The position numbers and the translations under genes were made by a program. Shown here piece by piece: positions 47,720 to 58,466 of a stretch of 64,000 bases of DNA (positions are counted from its first letter, which is position 1; every line of letters starts with the position of its first letter). The DNA comes from Gnetum montanum (taxonomy: Eukaryota; Streptophyta; Gnetopsida; Gnetales; Gnetaceae), in assembly GCA_015680685.1 (NCBI GenBank), contig MNCI01005835.1:339173-403172 (forward strand). Reading direction: 5' to 3'. The notes beneath the pieces were generated by a model that worked only from the letters and a program-made list of their open reading frames with translations, was not told the origin of the DNA and made no database searches.

Positions 47720-47983
47720 CATTTCCTATTACTCATTAGTTTAATCAATATTATTCTCCATTGTCTCTAGGAGTAGCAGTAGTTTAGGATCACATCATAT
47801 GCCTCACTCTGGACTAAACCATACGTGACAAAGCAAATACTAGTCTAGGTGGGAAGACAGCGAACTGCGATCAACGTGTAACTATCTAGATACCACAACT
47901 AGCCTGTCCGCAGAGTTCGACCGGATTGTGCGTGAACGCTCGTATTCGTATGGTTGGGCGTAGGGGTACCTTGCCGCTCATCA
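47720..47983 (+). repeat. 5' LTR of E4, second part
   Basis: Continues the LTR cut at 34004, starting catttcctatt and ending GCTCATCA. The same sequence is uninterrupted at 53557-53821. Confidence 0.85.
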
Positions 47984-47984
47984 T

Positions 47985-48002
47985 TGGCACCGTTGTCAGG
48001 GA
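47985..48002 (+). promoter_or_regulatory. Primer binding site of E4, tRNA-Asp type
   Basis: TGGCACCGTTGTCAGGGA, a variant of the E3 site at the same distance from the LTR. Confidence 0.75.
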
Positions 48003-48122
48003 TGATGCTAGTTATCTAGATTAGTTACATCATACAAGATTGTTGTAATAAGTATTAACGATATATCCTTTAGAAAAGATATTAAATCAAAATTTAATTA
48101 CATCACACACAAATTTACAACC

Positions 48123-50119
48123 ATGTCTCTCCTACAAGACGATAATAATTCCACACCTAGTGAGGAAGTATATTGGAGAACCAACGAATATTATAACAAT
48201 GAAGATTGGAGTACGCAACCCAAGGTGGGGTTTCTTATAAACATAAACGAACACAACATCATCCCAACGCACGAAAGCATAACTTACCTGATGATGATGA
48301 ACCCCTACTAGCCACTATAAGCTTAACAGAAATACAGGAGGCTGTTCGAATAGCCCGCAGGCATCATAAGGAAAGTTGTCTGCTCGTGCTTGATTTAAAC
48401 AACTTTCCCAAGTTTTCAGGAGGCTATGATTCAAATCTACAACAACATTTACAAGCCTTCTACGATGCCTGTACATGGAACAATATTGATAATGGGTGGA
48501 AAAAACTTAAGCTCTTTCCTCTGACACTCGTTGGCCAAGCAAAAGTATGGTATAGGTCTTTAAAACCAAAATCAATTTGACGTTGGCCGATAATGGTAGA
48601 ACTTTTCAACGAAAGATATCAAACCTATGTGAGAGTGTCAGCCTTGAGGAGACAAATCCAAGAATGGAAACAAGAACAACATGAACCCTTGGACATGGCC
48701 TTAGAAAGATATTATGCATTGTTAAACAACTGCCCAGGCCATGGGTTCTCTGAGGAAACGCTAATGTACCATATCATAGATGGGCTTCGTAAGGAAACAA
48801 GGGAGACCCTAGGGCTATACACCCAAGGTCAACTATATGAGCTACGAACCCATCAACTCCAAGAGCTTATTAAGCAGATAGCAAAAGAAGAAGAAGAAAT
48901 AACTAAATGGGAGACTGTTGAAAGTTCTCAACAGGACCAAAATCTTAACTTAACAAGGATCCATGATCATGAAGAGGAGAAATCAACTCACTTTAAGGAG
49001 GTGGAATCATCTTTGCCAATCCTACAATAACTAGATGAAATTGAGGCAAATATTAATAAGATGATGGACTGGGTACATGAAAGATGTGGAGAATATACTA
49101 ACAATAGTAGAGATACAAGTATGCCAAATTGAGAAACAGGACAGGACACCACGCGACAATCAAAAAGAAGGGTAGAAGAGAATAAGGATAAGGACTCAAC
49201 TGCCAATCATACGTATCAATGTAACGTCTGTCTGTACAATCACCCCAAAGGCCAATGCCCAATCTTGTCACATTTACATGAGCATTGGGGAGGAATGTTA
49301 CATCCAAATTTCGTACAGAAATATTGTGTCCAACCACGGTGGCAAAAACCTCAGTCATGGAAGAGGCCACCGCCAACTGGATAATACCCTTCATATGTCG
49401 CAACACCAAATGCTTATTATGTTCAACACCCTATTTCTCTAACAAGATCAGCATCCTCTACCTCACCTCATCGTTATCATTCTCCCAAGTACTATCCACC
49501 CATGTCCTCTCCAACAAGATCACCACCTCATGTGCATTACACTTCTTCTCAACCTCAATATTCTTGCACCTCACCCCCTCCTACATCACCGCCAGCTATG
49601 CCAGAAGATTTTGCACCATAGCACAAACCTGCAAATGTTACTTGTGCTGCTACTGTCAACAGCAGTGGAGATCCTTCACAACATCGAAGGCGTTCCTTCT
49701 TTAGATGTGACCGTCGAAAGGGACACCATAGTTCAAAAACCACTGCACTCGCCAACTCAGCACAAATCCAACACTGTGGTGCATCTTCCTCTTCAAACCC
49801 AACGCCTCATGTTACTTCATCAAGGCCACCAACTCACACTCCAACAAAAAACTGGCCCAATGAACACAGAAATGGAGAGCGACAACCCGATCCTTGCATA
49901 CCATCTAATGGTCTCAAACATCATAGTGGGTCAACTCGTTATCTGGGAACTACATTGTATAAATTGCCCCACAATGCTCATTATAATCAAGTGTGTGAAC
50001 CCCGATGGGGTAAGTATGACCAAGTCCCCATATTTTCAACATGCAAGGATCCCCACGTCCCATTTATTTATTCTAGGCATGCTCAACCGTTTAGTTATGG
50101 GGGGTATCCTCTATTCTAA
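48123..50119 (+). pseudogene. gag of E4
   Basis: ATG at 48123 (MSLLQDDNN); a frameshift near 48215-48235 moves to the frame used for the rest. Gag core at 48390-48850: LDLNNFPKFSGGYDSN, LTLVGQAKVWYRSLKPKSI, RYQTYVRVSALRRQIQEWKQ, HGFSEETLMYHIIDGLRKET. Zinc-knuckle-like CNVCLYNHPKGQC (49220-49260, CX2CX3HX4C), Pro/Ser/Tyr-rich tail, and stop at 50117-50119 after FSYGGYPLF. Nonsense codons lie at 48578, 49028 and a few places later. It is the best preserved gag of the family in this window. Confidence 0.82.
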
Positions 50120-52031
50120 CAACACAGAATTAATAAAGGTTTTTCTGTTTCTTTAATTTTTCAACTTTTTGTTTTCCAGTTTTTCACCTTTTAAATTATT
50201 GTTTTATCTTTTTGTCTTTTTATGTTTTTATGAGTAGTCTCATCTACGAATAAAACACTCATGTGACTCGTTGGTTGAGGTGTTGTTCTATGCTATCAAG
50301 TCTTGGTGATCAATTATTTGGACAGTGAGCCCATTACACCCACGCATCCACTCTATAAATAAGAGGTTCTATTCGGGGGTACAATGATATTCTTGACATC
50401 ATTAAAACTTAAAATTAATGTCGTGTTCATTGTACCCAGAATGAAGATGGACCAAGAGGGAATGATTAGTGTGTGACATCAAGGGGACTTGCGGATTCTC
50501 TTTGGTGATGTCTGTGGGAGTTATCATGCAACGTGGTTGTACTAAGATCCTTGTAGATCTAACGAAAAATGGGAGTAAGAGTAATCAAAAGGGCACTCAA
50601 AGATCCAATGCTATTCTAGGGGGTCCCACTAGAAAGACATGCACCCATGCCTAATGGTTGGTGATTTCTCTAGATTTAGTAAAGTGAAAAAAGAGAGAAA
50701 AAGAAGAAAGAGAAAAAGAAAAAAACAAGAAACATGCCACAAAACAAAAATCACTCCTCCCTTGAACAAAACACCAAGTGATCGTATGCCTTGTTGTTAT
50801 GGTACTCTCATAGTTGCTCATCATGGGATGAAACAATGCGATGTCACTGATTAGAGGAATGGACTTGGTCTTGATCTTGGAACAATGGGTTAATGACACA
50901 TTAATCATGGTTTACACGTAGGATTCATTGTGCCTTGAGTCAGTACCTCACTTCCCAATCTCTGCAATCCCTTTCTCTAGCTCATCTCATCTCGCTGTTC
51001 ATGTATTTATGACTCGTGTCTTGTATAGCATTGAATTCCTACCTCATCATGGTGGTATTTACATGTGTGTGTTTTGTGGAGTTAGTGCGGATTACATTTA
51101 ACCCTTCTAGTGCCCACGGACACTTTAAGTGTGGTTACACAAGGGCATTATAGGTTGGAACCTACTTTAGGGAGGACCCACTTATGTACTTTTTGTTGTA
51201 ATCTTCACTTAGGACATAGCTCACACACACAATTTCTTACCCTCAGCTTAATTTTTCAATTGATATTTGTTCCCTTATTACTATCCCTCTGATTCAACGT
51301 TCCTAGGAATCATCACATAGCCTTTTTCTCTACCATCCAAGGTCCTTATTGATAAATTCCACACCATCATAATTTTCGTGCCTTCAGAACTAGTTGAATT
51401 ACCCTGAAACCCTATAACAATCATCTAGTTGTCCTTAGTTTACATCGTTTAATTTCAAAAGAAATATTAAAAATTTGGTACATTCTCTAAGTGCCCTACC
51501 TTTGATGAAAATCTATATATGTGACCTCCCCGCAACACTTCCGATCATTTTCCACTATTCACGTGGGGGAGTTTTTCAAATTTTTTCTCTCTCTATGACT
51601 TGCGATTATGAGACCCTTGCTTTTATACCTATATCTCGCTTGCTGGTACTCCAATTTTCATTCCATCTGAACCTACTTGAACCCGAAGTGTTCAACTTAG
51701 TCATGGGGGAGGGGCACTCACCGAATAGCACATAACTTTTTTGAAATTTTTTTTTGAAATTCATCATTTCCCAAAGGAGATATTTAAGGGTAATTAGTTC
51801 TAAAATTAAGAATAAAATGTGTCAAAAACAATTTCATCCCCTTAGCTATACCTGAAAATTAAATTTGGAAACCACCTAAGCAAAGAGGACTCAACACTAT
51901 AATCTTTCGGGGACATGTTCGTCCAATAATTAACATCACACGAAAATAAAGTAAATTTATTAAGGCAAGCAGTAAGGTATAACCTAACTTTGGTAACAAC
52001 CTTACTAACGATTGATCCCATGTGATTGCAG
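50120..52031 (+). other. E4 non-coding spacer
   Basis: Aligns with the E3 spacer throughout. It lacks the GATATC block: after agtgccctacc (51489) it reads on into ctatatatg (TATA-like, about 51510). A PPT-like motif is at 51695-51709. The ORF2 start signal gtgtgattgcag type sequence closes it. No gene seen. Confidence 0.6.
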
Positions 52032-52673
52032 ATGGCCCCGAAACGCGAACAACAGGAAGGTCCTGCTCAAGGTGCGATCGAACGATCTCAAAGAGGTGGA
52101 AGACAAGACCCTACCGAACAACACGCAAAACAGGAGGAATAATCATTTAGCGTTCATCAAGAAGATGCTCCTACCGTACAGTCCTGGCAGGCAGAAGTAG
52201 GAGATACACTCTCTAAAAGCAATGCCTGGTACTTATGGGAAACGTACCAATTTTGGCACAATAAAAAAGAAGGCACCATGGTTAACATTTGTGGTGTGAC
52301 TATTGATTTCTCTGTTCAAGCCATTTCAGAAGTATTAAACCTTTCGAATACAGGGCCAAAGGTTGCTCAGAACTAGCTAGACACTTTCAGAACTAAGCCA
52401 CTTAATAAATTGTTGATAGAGAATAAAAGGGTGGCAGAGGAAAAAGAGAAGGCTGACTAGGCTGCCTCTATGACACAAGTGCAAACTCACACGCATGCTA
52501 AGGCACTCAAGGCCTTACATGAGAAGAAACTCCAGGCCATACTTCAATGCCATCAAATCCCAAGACCTGGAGTGCAAGAAAAGGGAAAGGCACCCATGGA
52601 GGAGCCACCACTACGGGAACCCCATGAGTTCCACAAGTTTTGTCTTTTGTGTCTATGTCCAAATTTTGTTTAA
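52032..52673 (+). pseudogene. Shortened ORF2 of E4
   Basis: ATG at 52032 after catgtgattgcag. MAPKREQQEGPAQG, then WYLWETYQFWHNKKEGTM and IDFSVQAISEVLNLSNTGPK (globular domain start), then an abrupt jump to LDTFRTKPLNKLL (coiled-coil start), and a second jump from ALKALHE to KLQAILQCHQIPRP, ending KGKAPMEEPPLREPHE and LCLCPNFV at 52673. Two large internal deletions removed most of the domain and the coiled coil, yet all parts share one frame. TAA near 52139 and two TAG codons (near 52375 and 52457) interrupt it. Function is unlikely. Confidence 0.75.
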
Positions 52674-52785
52674 TGCTCCACTGCGGCATGAATAAATTTC
52701 TAGTCAGTCAATAATCCCATACTTATCCACTGTGTATTCAATTGAACTTGTTCCTCACTTTCTTTGACTCAAGGACAAGTTTTTA

Positions 52786-52801
52786 CTCAGTTGTGGGGGT
52801 A
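52786..52801 (+). promoter_or_regulatory. Polypurine tract of E4
   Basis: CTCAGTTGTGGGGGTA directly before the LTR. Confidence 0.75.
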
Positions 52802-53821
52802 TGATGAAGCACTAATCAGTCGATGCGTCAACTGGGCTGCGTATACGTGGCCCCGTATACACAGCCCTGTCAACGTCGCGACTACGTTTAGGCTGCCCCA
52901 TTGATGCCACAACTACGTTTACGCTACCCTATCAACGCCGCAGCTACGTTTACGCTACCTCATCAATGCCGCAGCTACGTTTACGCTACCTTGTCGACGC
53001 AGCAACATTGCATCGACGAGGCCCCATTTACGTAGCCGCCTATCTCGACCTATAAATAAGAGGGCCCTCCGCCTCATTTAGGCATCCTTTTGTCATTTGT
53101 AGCTAGACTCTTTCAGTTTGTTTCTGTAGAAGTTAGATTATTTTCTCAGTGTATGCCCGCAGTGTGATGCTTGTAATTGTACGACACCTTTATTCGAGTG
53201 TGACCTACTTGGACGTGCGCATGACCGGAAATAAAGATCAAGATTACTTCATCATTGCAGCATTCACTTAGTTTTAATTGTCTAGTTTAATTGTTAATTG
53301 TTATTGTTATTTATTGCTTTCTTAGTTAATATTTATTGTTTTCTTATTTAATATTTCTTTATCATCATTTACTATTCTTGTTGTTAAATGCGGAATGAGT
53401 ACAACTTAATCACGAGCATTTAAGTGTGACTACTTGGTAACCCAGTAGCGTACCTAGGATCTGCGCTTGGTAATCCCAATAGTAGTTGTGCACGAGGTCC
53501 AAGATGTGTACGGATGATTAAGGAACAGATACTTATCACACTTAGGCTAGCTTAGACTCATTTCCTATTCCTCATTAGTTTAAACAAAGTTATTCTCCAT
53601 TGTCTCTAGGAGTAGCATTAGTTAGGATCACATCATACGCCTCACTCTGGAGTAAACCATACGTGACAAAGAAAATACTAGTCTAGGTGGGAAGACAGTG
53701 AACTGCGATCAACGTGTAATGATCTAGATACCACAACTAGCCTGTCCATGAAGTTCGACCGGATCGTGCGTGAACGCTCGTATTCATATGGTTGGGCATA
53801 GGGATACCTAGCTGCTCATCA
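52802..53821 (+). repeat. LTR of E4 (3' LTR)
   Basis: 1020 bp from TGATGAAGC to GCTCATCA. U3 contains GTATAC-type palindromes and a 31-bp tandem repeat at about 52880-53010. TATA box at 53051-53058. The uninterrupted sequence at 53540-53570 is the reference for the E6 insertion point. Confidence 0.88.
52880..53010 (+). repeat. 31-bp tandem repeats in U3 of E4's LTR
   Basis: Units such as cctcatcaatgccgcagcta plus cgtttacgcta, about three clear and one or two degenerate copies. The 5' LTR has fewer, and the LTR at 54480 has essentially none. Confidence 0.75.
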
Positions 53822-54479
53822 TTGAACTTTTTCAATAACCTTACTAACAATTGATCTTTGTGTGATTATAGATGGCCCTAAAAGAAGACAATAAGGAGGA
53901 CCTTCTCACGGTGCAACCGAACGACCTGGGGGAGACAGAGGCCAAGGACCTCATGCAGAACATGCAGAGTAAGAGGCAATCATTCAGCATCCATCATGAA
54001 ACTCCTGTTACTGCATAATCTATCCAAGAAAAGGGAGGAGAGGTCAGGGCCCGAGCCTATGAAGAGGAATGATGGCTATGTGTGGCATGGCATGTCAAGG
54101 CCAATCAAGTGTTTCCGTAGCTGCCATGTCCATGAAAAGTGCTGACTCCATCAAACATTGGAACATCAGCATGGATGGCTCATAATCCTCAAATAGAAGA
54201 GGAGAAACGTCAGGTGCTTCTTCAATGGTATCAATCTCAGAAAATTGATGCACAGGACAAAGGAAAGGCACCCATGGAGGAGCCACCACTACGGGAACCC
54301 CATGAGTCCCACAAGTTTTATCTTTTGTGTCTATGTCCAAATTTTGTTTAATGCTCCACTGTAGCATGAATAAATTTCTAGTCAGTCAATAATCCCATAC
54401 CTATCCACTGTGTATTCAATTGAGTTTGTTCCTCACTTTCTTTGACTCGAGGACGAGTTGATATGCAGTCATGGGGGTA
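53822..54479 (+). pseudogene. Second, minimal ORF2 unit (E4b) and PPT
   Basis: Directly after the LTR comes the end of a spacer (accttactaacaattgatc) and gtgtgattatag-ATG at 53872. The frame reads MALKEDNKEDLLTVQPND, jumps to the extreme C-terminal region (TPSNIGTSAWMAHNPQIEEE), and ends KGKAPMEEPPLREPHES and LCLCPNFV at 54351. All parts share one frame in spite of the large deletion, with stops near 54016, 54070 and 54118. A purine tract (atgggggta, 54471-54479) precedes another LTR. This is the remainder of a second element joined LTR-to-internal. Confidence 0.7.
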
Positions 54480-54656
54480 TGATGAAGCGCTAATCAACGC
54501 TACGTCGATGGGGCCCCATTTACGTAGCCGCCTATCCCGGCCTATAAATAAGAGGGCCTTCCGCCTCATTTAGGCATCCTTTTTTCATTTATAGCTGGAC
54601 TCTTTTAGTTTGTTTCCGTAGAAGTTAGATTATTTTCTCAGTGCATGCCTGCAGTA
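54480..54656 (+). repeat. Truncated LTR after E4b
   Basis: TGATGAAGCGC start, short U3, TATA box near 54543-54550, then the match to the family LTR stops after gtgcatgcctgcagt at about 54656. Confidence 0.75.
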
Positions 54657-55107
54657 TGGGGGGAATGGGTGGGTTGGGGGAAGGGGGGCATAGATAACTA
54701 AGTAATAAAGGATATGATAGTAGGGTATAACCAAATTGGAAGCTGAACCAAGAACAAGTTAGGAAATGAGTTAGATGTAAGTAATGCATCTTGGATCCTT
54801 AAATCATAGGAGAGGTTTAAACCTTGAGGTTATAAAAGATTCTTACACCTAATGAAACAAACCTTGTGAGGTGACATTATGCTCAAGCAATCCTAGGTAG
54901 GGCTTTTCTAACCGAGTTATATGTGGACTCATATCCAAGAATAAGAATTTATCATCAAAAAGAGGAATAATCATATATACATACTTAATAAATAATTAGT
55001 GAGTACACATTTTCTTAATGGACAAGTTTAATTTTTGTGTTAGCTTAAAATATATATCTTAGAATAAATAATTTTATGTATTTATTAATATTTCATTTTT
55101 GCCTTTA
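54657..55107 (+). other. 3' non-coding region of E7, right part
   Basis: Begins with a G-rich run (54658-54688). No gene seen. It leads into the 3' LTR of E7 at 55108. Assignment to E7 is by position only. Confidence 0.45.
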
Positions 55108-57562
55108 TGAACCCCAAAATTGGGTCAATTTTAATTAAGTACCTCTAATAAAAGAATACATTTTTATTAATTTTATGTAATTAATTACATATTGTTAATT
55201 GTTTAACTAGTGTTTAATTAATATTTATTTTTTTAGTTTTAGTTTATTATAGTGATAAGTATTAGTTTATTATTATTAGATTATTAATTTTTATTACTAG
55301 TTTATTTTAGTTTAATTAATATCATATATAAATATTATATACAATTATATATTATATAAATATCATACTATACATTATGTATATTATATATATATATATA
55401 TATAATATTTTACTTATATATATAGATACATTATATAAACATTATACATATATTGTACATAATTATATTATATGTATATATATATATTGCATAAACATTA
55501 CAGTTAATTATAAGATTATATATAAATATTATAGTTTATAAAATATACAAACATTATATTTTAGAATTAGGTTGGTCTCTGTGAGCAAATATCCATGGCC
55601 ATGGCAGCATTACGGTTTCCAAATAGGCACCAAAAAATGCAAGGAAAAAATGGGAAAACACCAGCAATTAGTTCAGGAAAACCAGAGAAATCGTAAGATG
55701 CCTTGCAGTACAAAGAGTTGCCTTCATTTCTAGTAGCTGGACAGTCTCTACAGCGGCAACCATTTGCTGTCTTTCTGGAATAAGTGCTCAATGTAACAGG
55801 ATGACAAGAGCTCTTCTCTCAGCTCTGAGCAAAACAACAACACCGATGATGCTTTGAATGGTGCAGAATTTCATCGTACGAGCATAACATCTCACTTGAA
55901 AGAGGCCATGGATATCACATAGTAGCCCAGGAACTTGCAGAATGCAATACCAAAGCTATCTAAGAAAATGACAATGCAAAACAGATTACTGGCACTTCTA
56001 GACAATCTTGTAGCAGAGAATAATAAAGATTAGAGCATGCTGACAAAGTCTTACTAGCATAAATTCAAATATCAAACTCTATTGGAGCCCAATGAGAAGC
56101 AAGGTGCATATTACCTGTAATTAGCATTTCTCATCACCCAAACGCCTATTTCATCAATATTGCAAGGACAACAGAACACTATTGCTGATCAGTAGATTGA
56201 TTATTTCAAGAACATGCCCACGCAATAGAGCTTGGTCTTGCTTATTTCCACATTCCTGCCAATTCACGTCGCCCTTGGATGAGCAATGATCCTGGAAGTT
56301 GCGTGTGAACCCATGCTGTGACGTCGTCGTCAATGGTGGTGCTGGTATTAGCAAGAGAAGTAGCAGCATTCTCTTTCTCTTTTTGCTCACTCCGGCGTCG
56401 GCATTCTTCTTCCTTGTGGTATCACCATTCTTGTTCTTGTTTTACAGCATTTTTGCAGTGCTGCCATGACCGCACACGCAGTGAACCTACACGTGGAAGT
56501 ATGCGAGGTGATGCTTCATCGGTTGCCAGAGAAACTGAGTTCTTTTTGGGATGGGATATTGTACACATCAAAATAGAGACGAGCAGCAAGAAAATCATGC
56601 ACGAACACCAGAAACACCGGTAGCTTATTGTAATGTGTGGAATCGTCACCGCTGGACAATTGACGTAAGATGCAAACATGCTAATACAGGAATTTATATG
56701 CTGCAAAAAGTTTTGCATTATTGCTTCATCAGGTGACGAGAAATTGTGGGCTGCACTATGGAGAAATGGTCAAAACAAAATCGTGGACAACACTGCATTC
56801 CGTAACAGTTGTGGAAGCCGCTGAGCATTTTTTCTTTGTTAGTGTTGTTGCGGAAGAATGACGGTGTTTCAGAAGTAGTGCCGAGGTGGGAACTGGGTTT
56901 TGGAAGTTGTCGTCATCTGCTAAGGCTAATCCCATTGCCAAATGCGAATTCCAATCTAGGTGGATTGTGCGACATGGGGCACAAAGATGGTTGGCGAAAA
57001 TAACGACAAAGATAAGCGTAAGCCTTTGTCTAGCAAATAGAGCAACAACCTGGTGTAGGAAAAACCACTCTCATGGACATGTTAGATGATAGAAAAACCA
57101 GTGCATACATTGAGGGAAACATAACCATCTTCGACATAATCATCACTCATCTTCATGCTAAACAAAGATATGAGGATGCCCAACTTTGAACTTATCCTAC
57201 CATACCAACCTATTATTAAAATAGTTATTTTTAACATTTGTGAAGTATAAATAAGACTTCAAATTGTAAATTGTAACATGGGCGCAACATAGAGAAAAGA
57301 AGATTTTAGGGAAAAAACATTAGGGAAGAGGAGAAGGAATTGATACCAAAAAAATTCCACATCAAATTGAGATCAATTATTCTTGTGATTTATGTTGAAA
57401 ATCTGTTGAGCTTTGTAGTAATTCTTGGAGTCCATCATCTGATAATCAAAATTGTTACATTGTGAAACCAACAAGGTAGAATTGTGATTTAGGCAAGTCT
57501 CCCTTGTGATCTTCAATTATTATTTGTAATTTCAATTTGATTTAATTATTATTTTCATTCTT
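55108..57562 (+). repeat. 3' LTR of E7, truncated
   Basis: Matches 24505-26776 with a TA-rich expansion at about 55310-55560. The last 245 bp of the LTR (equivalent to 26777-27021) are missing, and E5's ORF2 resumes at once. Confidence 0.82.
55310..55560. repeat. TA-rich low-complexity stretch
   Basis: Runs of (TA)n and tatataaatattat types inside E7's 3' LTR. The 5' LTR has only about 30 bp here, with an n at 24738. Confidence 0.8.
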
Positions 57563-57635
57563 TTTGTCTACAAACTCCTTTTCATACAATGCTTACACAT
57601 GTGCTACTTGCTATTCAAGTTCATTCTTGGGCCTA

Positions 57636-57897
57636 CTTGCTATTAACATGGCTAAGTTAGCATACCGTAGGTTTTCTAACCCTATGTATTTTGTTAAGTC
57701 CTCAATCTGCAGGTCTTTGTTCTTGATCTCTACTTGATGAACATGAGCTAAGCTATCCAATATAAGCTGCCAGTTTGGATTCTGTGCTAATATTGAGTTG
57801 AGTTGGGCCTTAGCCATCTACATTACTTTCTCATTAATCTACTTGTACATGCCCACTTTATTGTGGAAGTGTTCGTTGAGCCTCTCATGCCTTTTTG
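57636..57897 (-). repeat. Left arm of a 262-bp inverted repeat
   Basis: Reverse complement of 58205-58466 with three mismatches and no gap (my manual alignment). It encodes the MAKAQLNSILAQNPNWQLIL segment on the minus strand. Confidence 0.9.
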
Positions 57898-58204
57898 AAA
57901 AGAGAGAAATAGAAGGCACTATGGGATTCCTTAGTAGCAGAAGCATAAACATATACACATGCTAAGGCACTCATCGCATTATAGGAGGAGAACAAGCAAA
58001 TCACTAGAGAAAATGCCAGGTTGACTACCATCAAGTGCCAAAAGAATGTCCTTGAAGAAAGCATTAAACAAATTTGAGAGTAACTAGTATGAGTTAACTA
58101 AGACAGGAGCCACCTAGCGTGAGAGAACAAAACTCTCCTAATGGAGGAGGTACGCATAATTTGACAAAAGTTTGTTATTGAAATTAGTGCATTGTAGAAT
58201 GAGG

Positions 58205-58466
58205 CAAAAAGGCATGAGAAGCTCAACGAACACTTCCACAATAAAGTGGGCATGTACAAGTAGATTAATGAGAAAGTAATGTAGATGGCTAAGGCCCAAC
58301 TCAACTCAATATTAGCACAGAATCCAAACTGGCAGCTTATGTTGGATAGCTTAGCTCATGTTCATCAAGTAGAGATCAAGAACAAAGACCTGCAGATTGA
58401 GGACTTAACAAAATACATAGGGTTAGAAAACCTACAGTATGCTAACTTAGCCATGTTAATAGCAAG
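58205..58466 (+). repeat. Right arm of a 262-bp inverted repeat
   Basis: Pairs with 57636-57897 across a 307-bp spacer. It encodes the same segment on the + strand. Confidence 0.9.

Larger units (their letters stand above)
33349..53821 (+). mobile_element. E4: non-autonomous Athila-like element, split by E6
   Basis: 5' LTR in two pieces (33349-34004 and 47720-47983), PBS, gag (48123-50119), spacer, a strongly shortened ORF2 (52032-52673), PPT and a 1020-bp LTR (52802-53821). A second partial unit of the same kind follows directly (53822-54656). E6 is inserted in the 5' LTR. No target duplication is seen around 33349-53821 (GTTCT against TTGAA), which fits a recombined tandem rather than a simple insertion. 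Confidence 0.8.
24505..57562 (+). mobile_element. E7: Athila-lineage element with long LTRs, host of E4 and E6
   Basis: 5' LTR 24505-27021, PBS-like site at 27026, gag, protease, RT, RNase H and integrase to 32394, 3' non-coding region 32395-33348 resuming at about 54657, and a 3' LTR from 55108 that is cut at 57562. E4 (and E6 inside it) is inserted at 33349. RT has FMDDFSVY, the form typical of Athila. It lies inside E5's ORF2. Confidence 0.85.
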
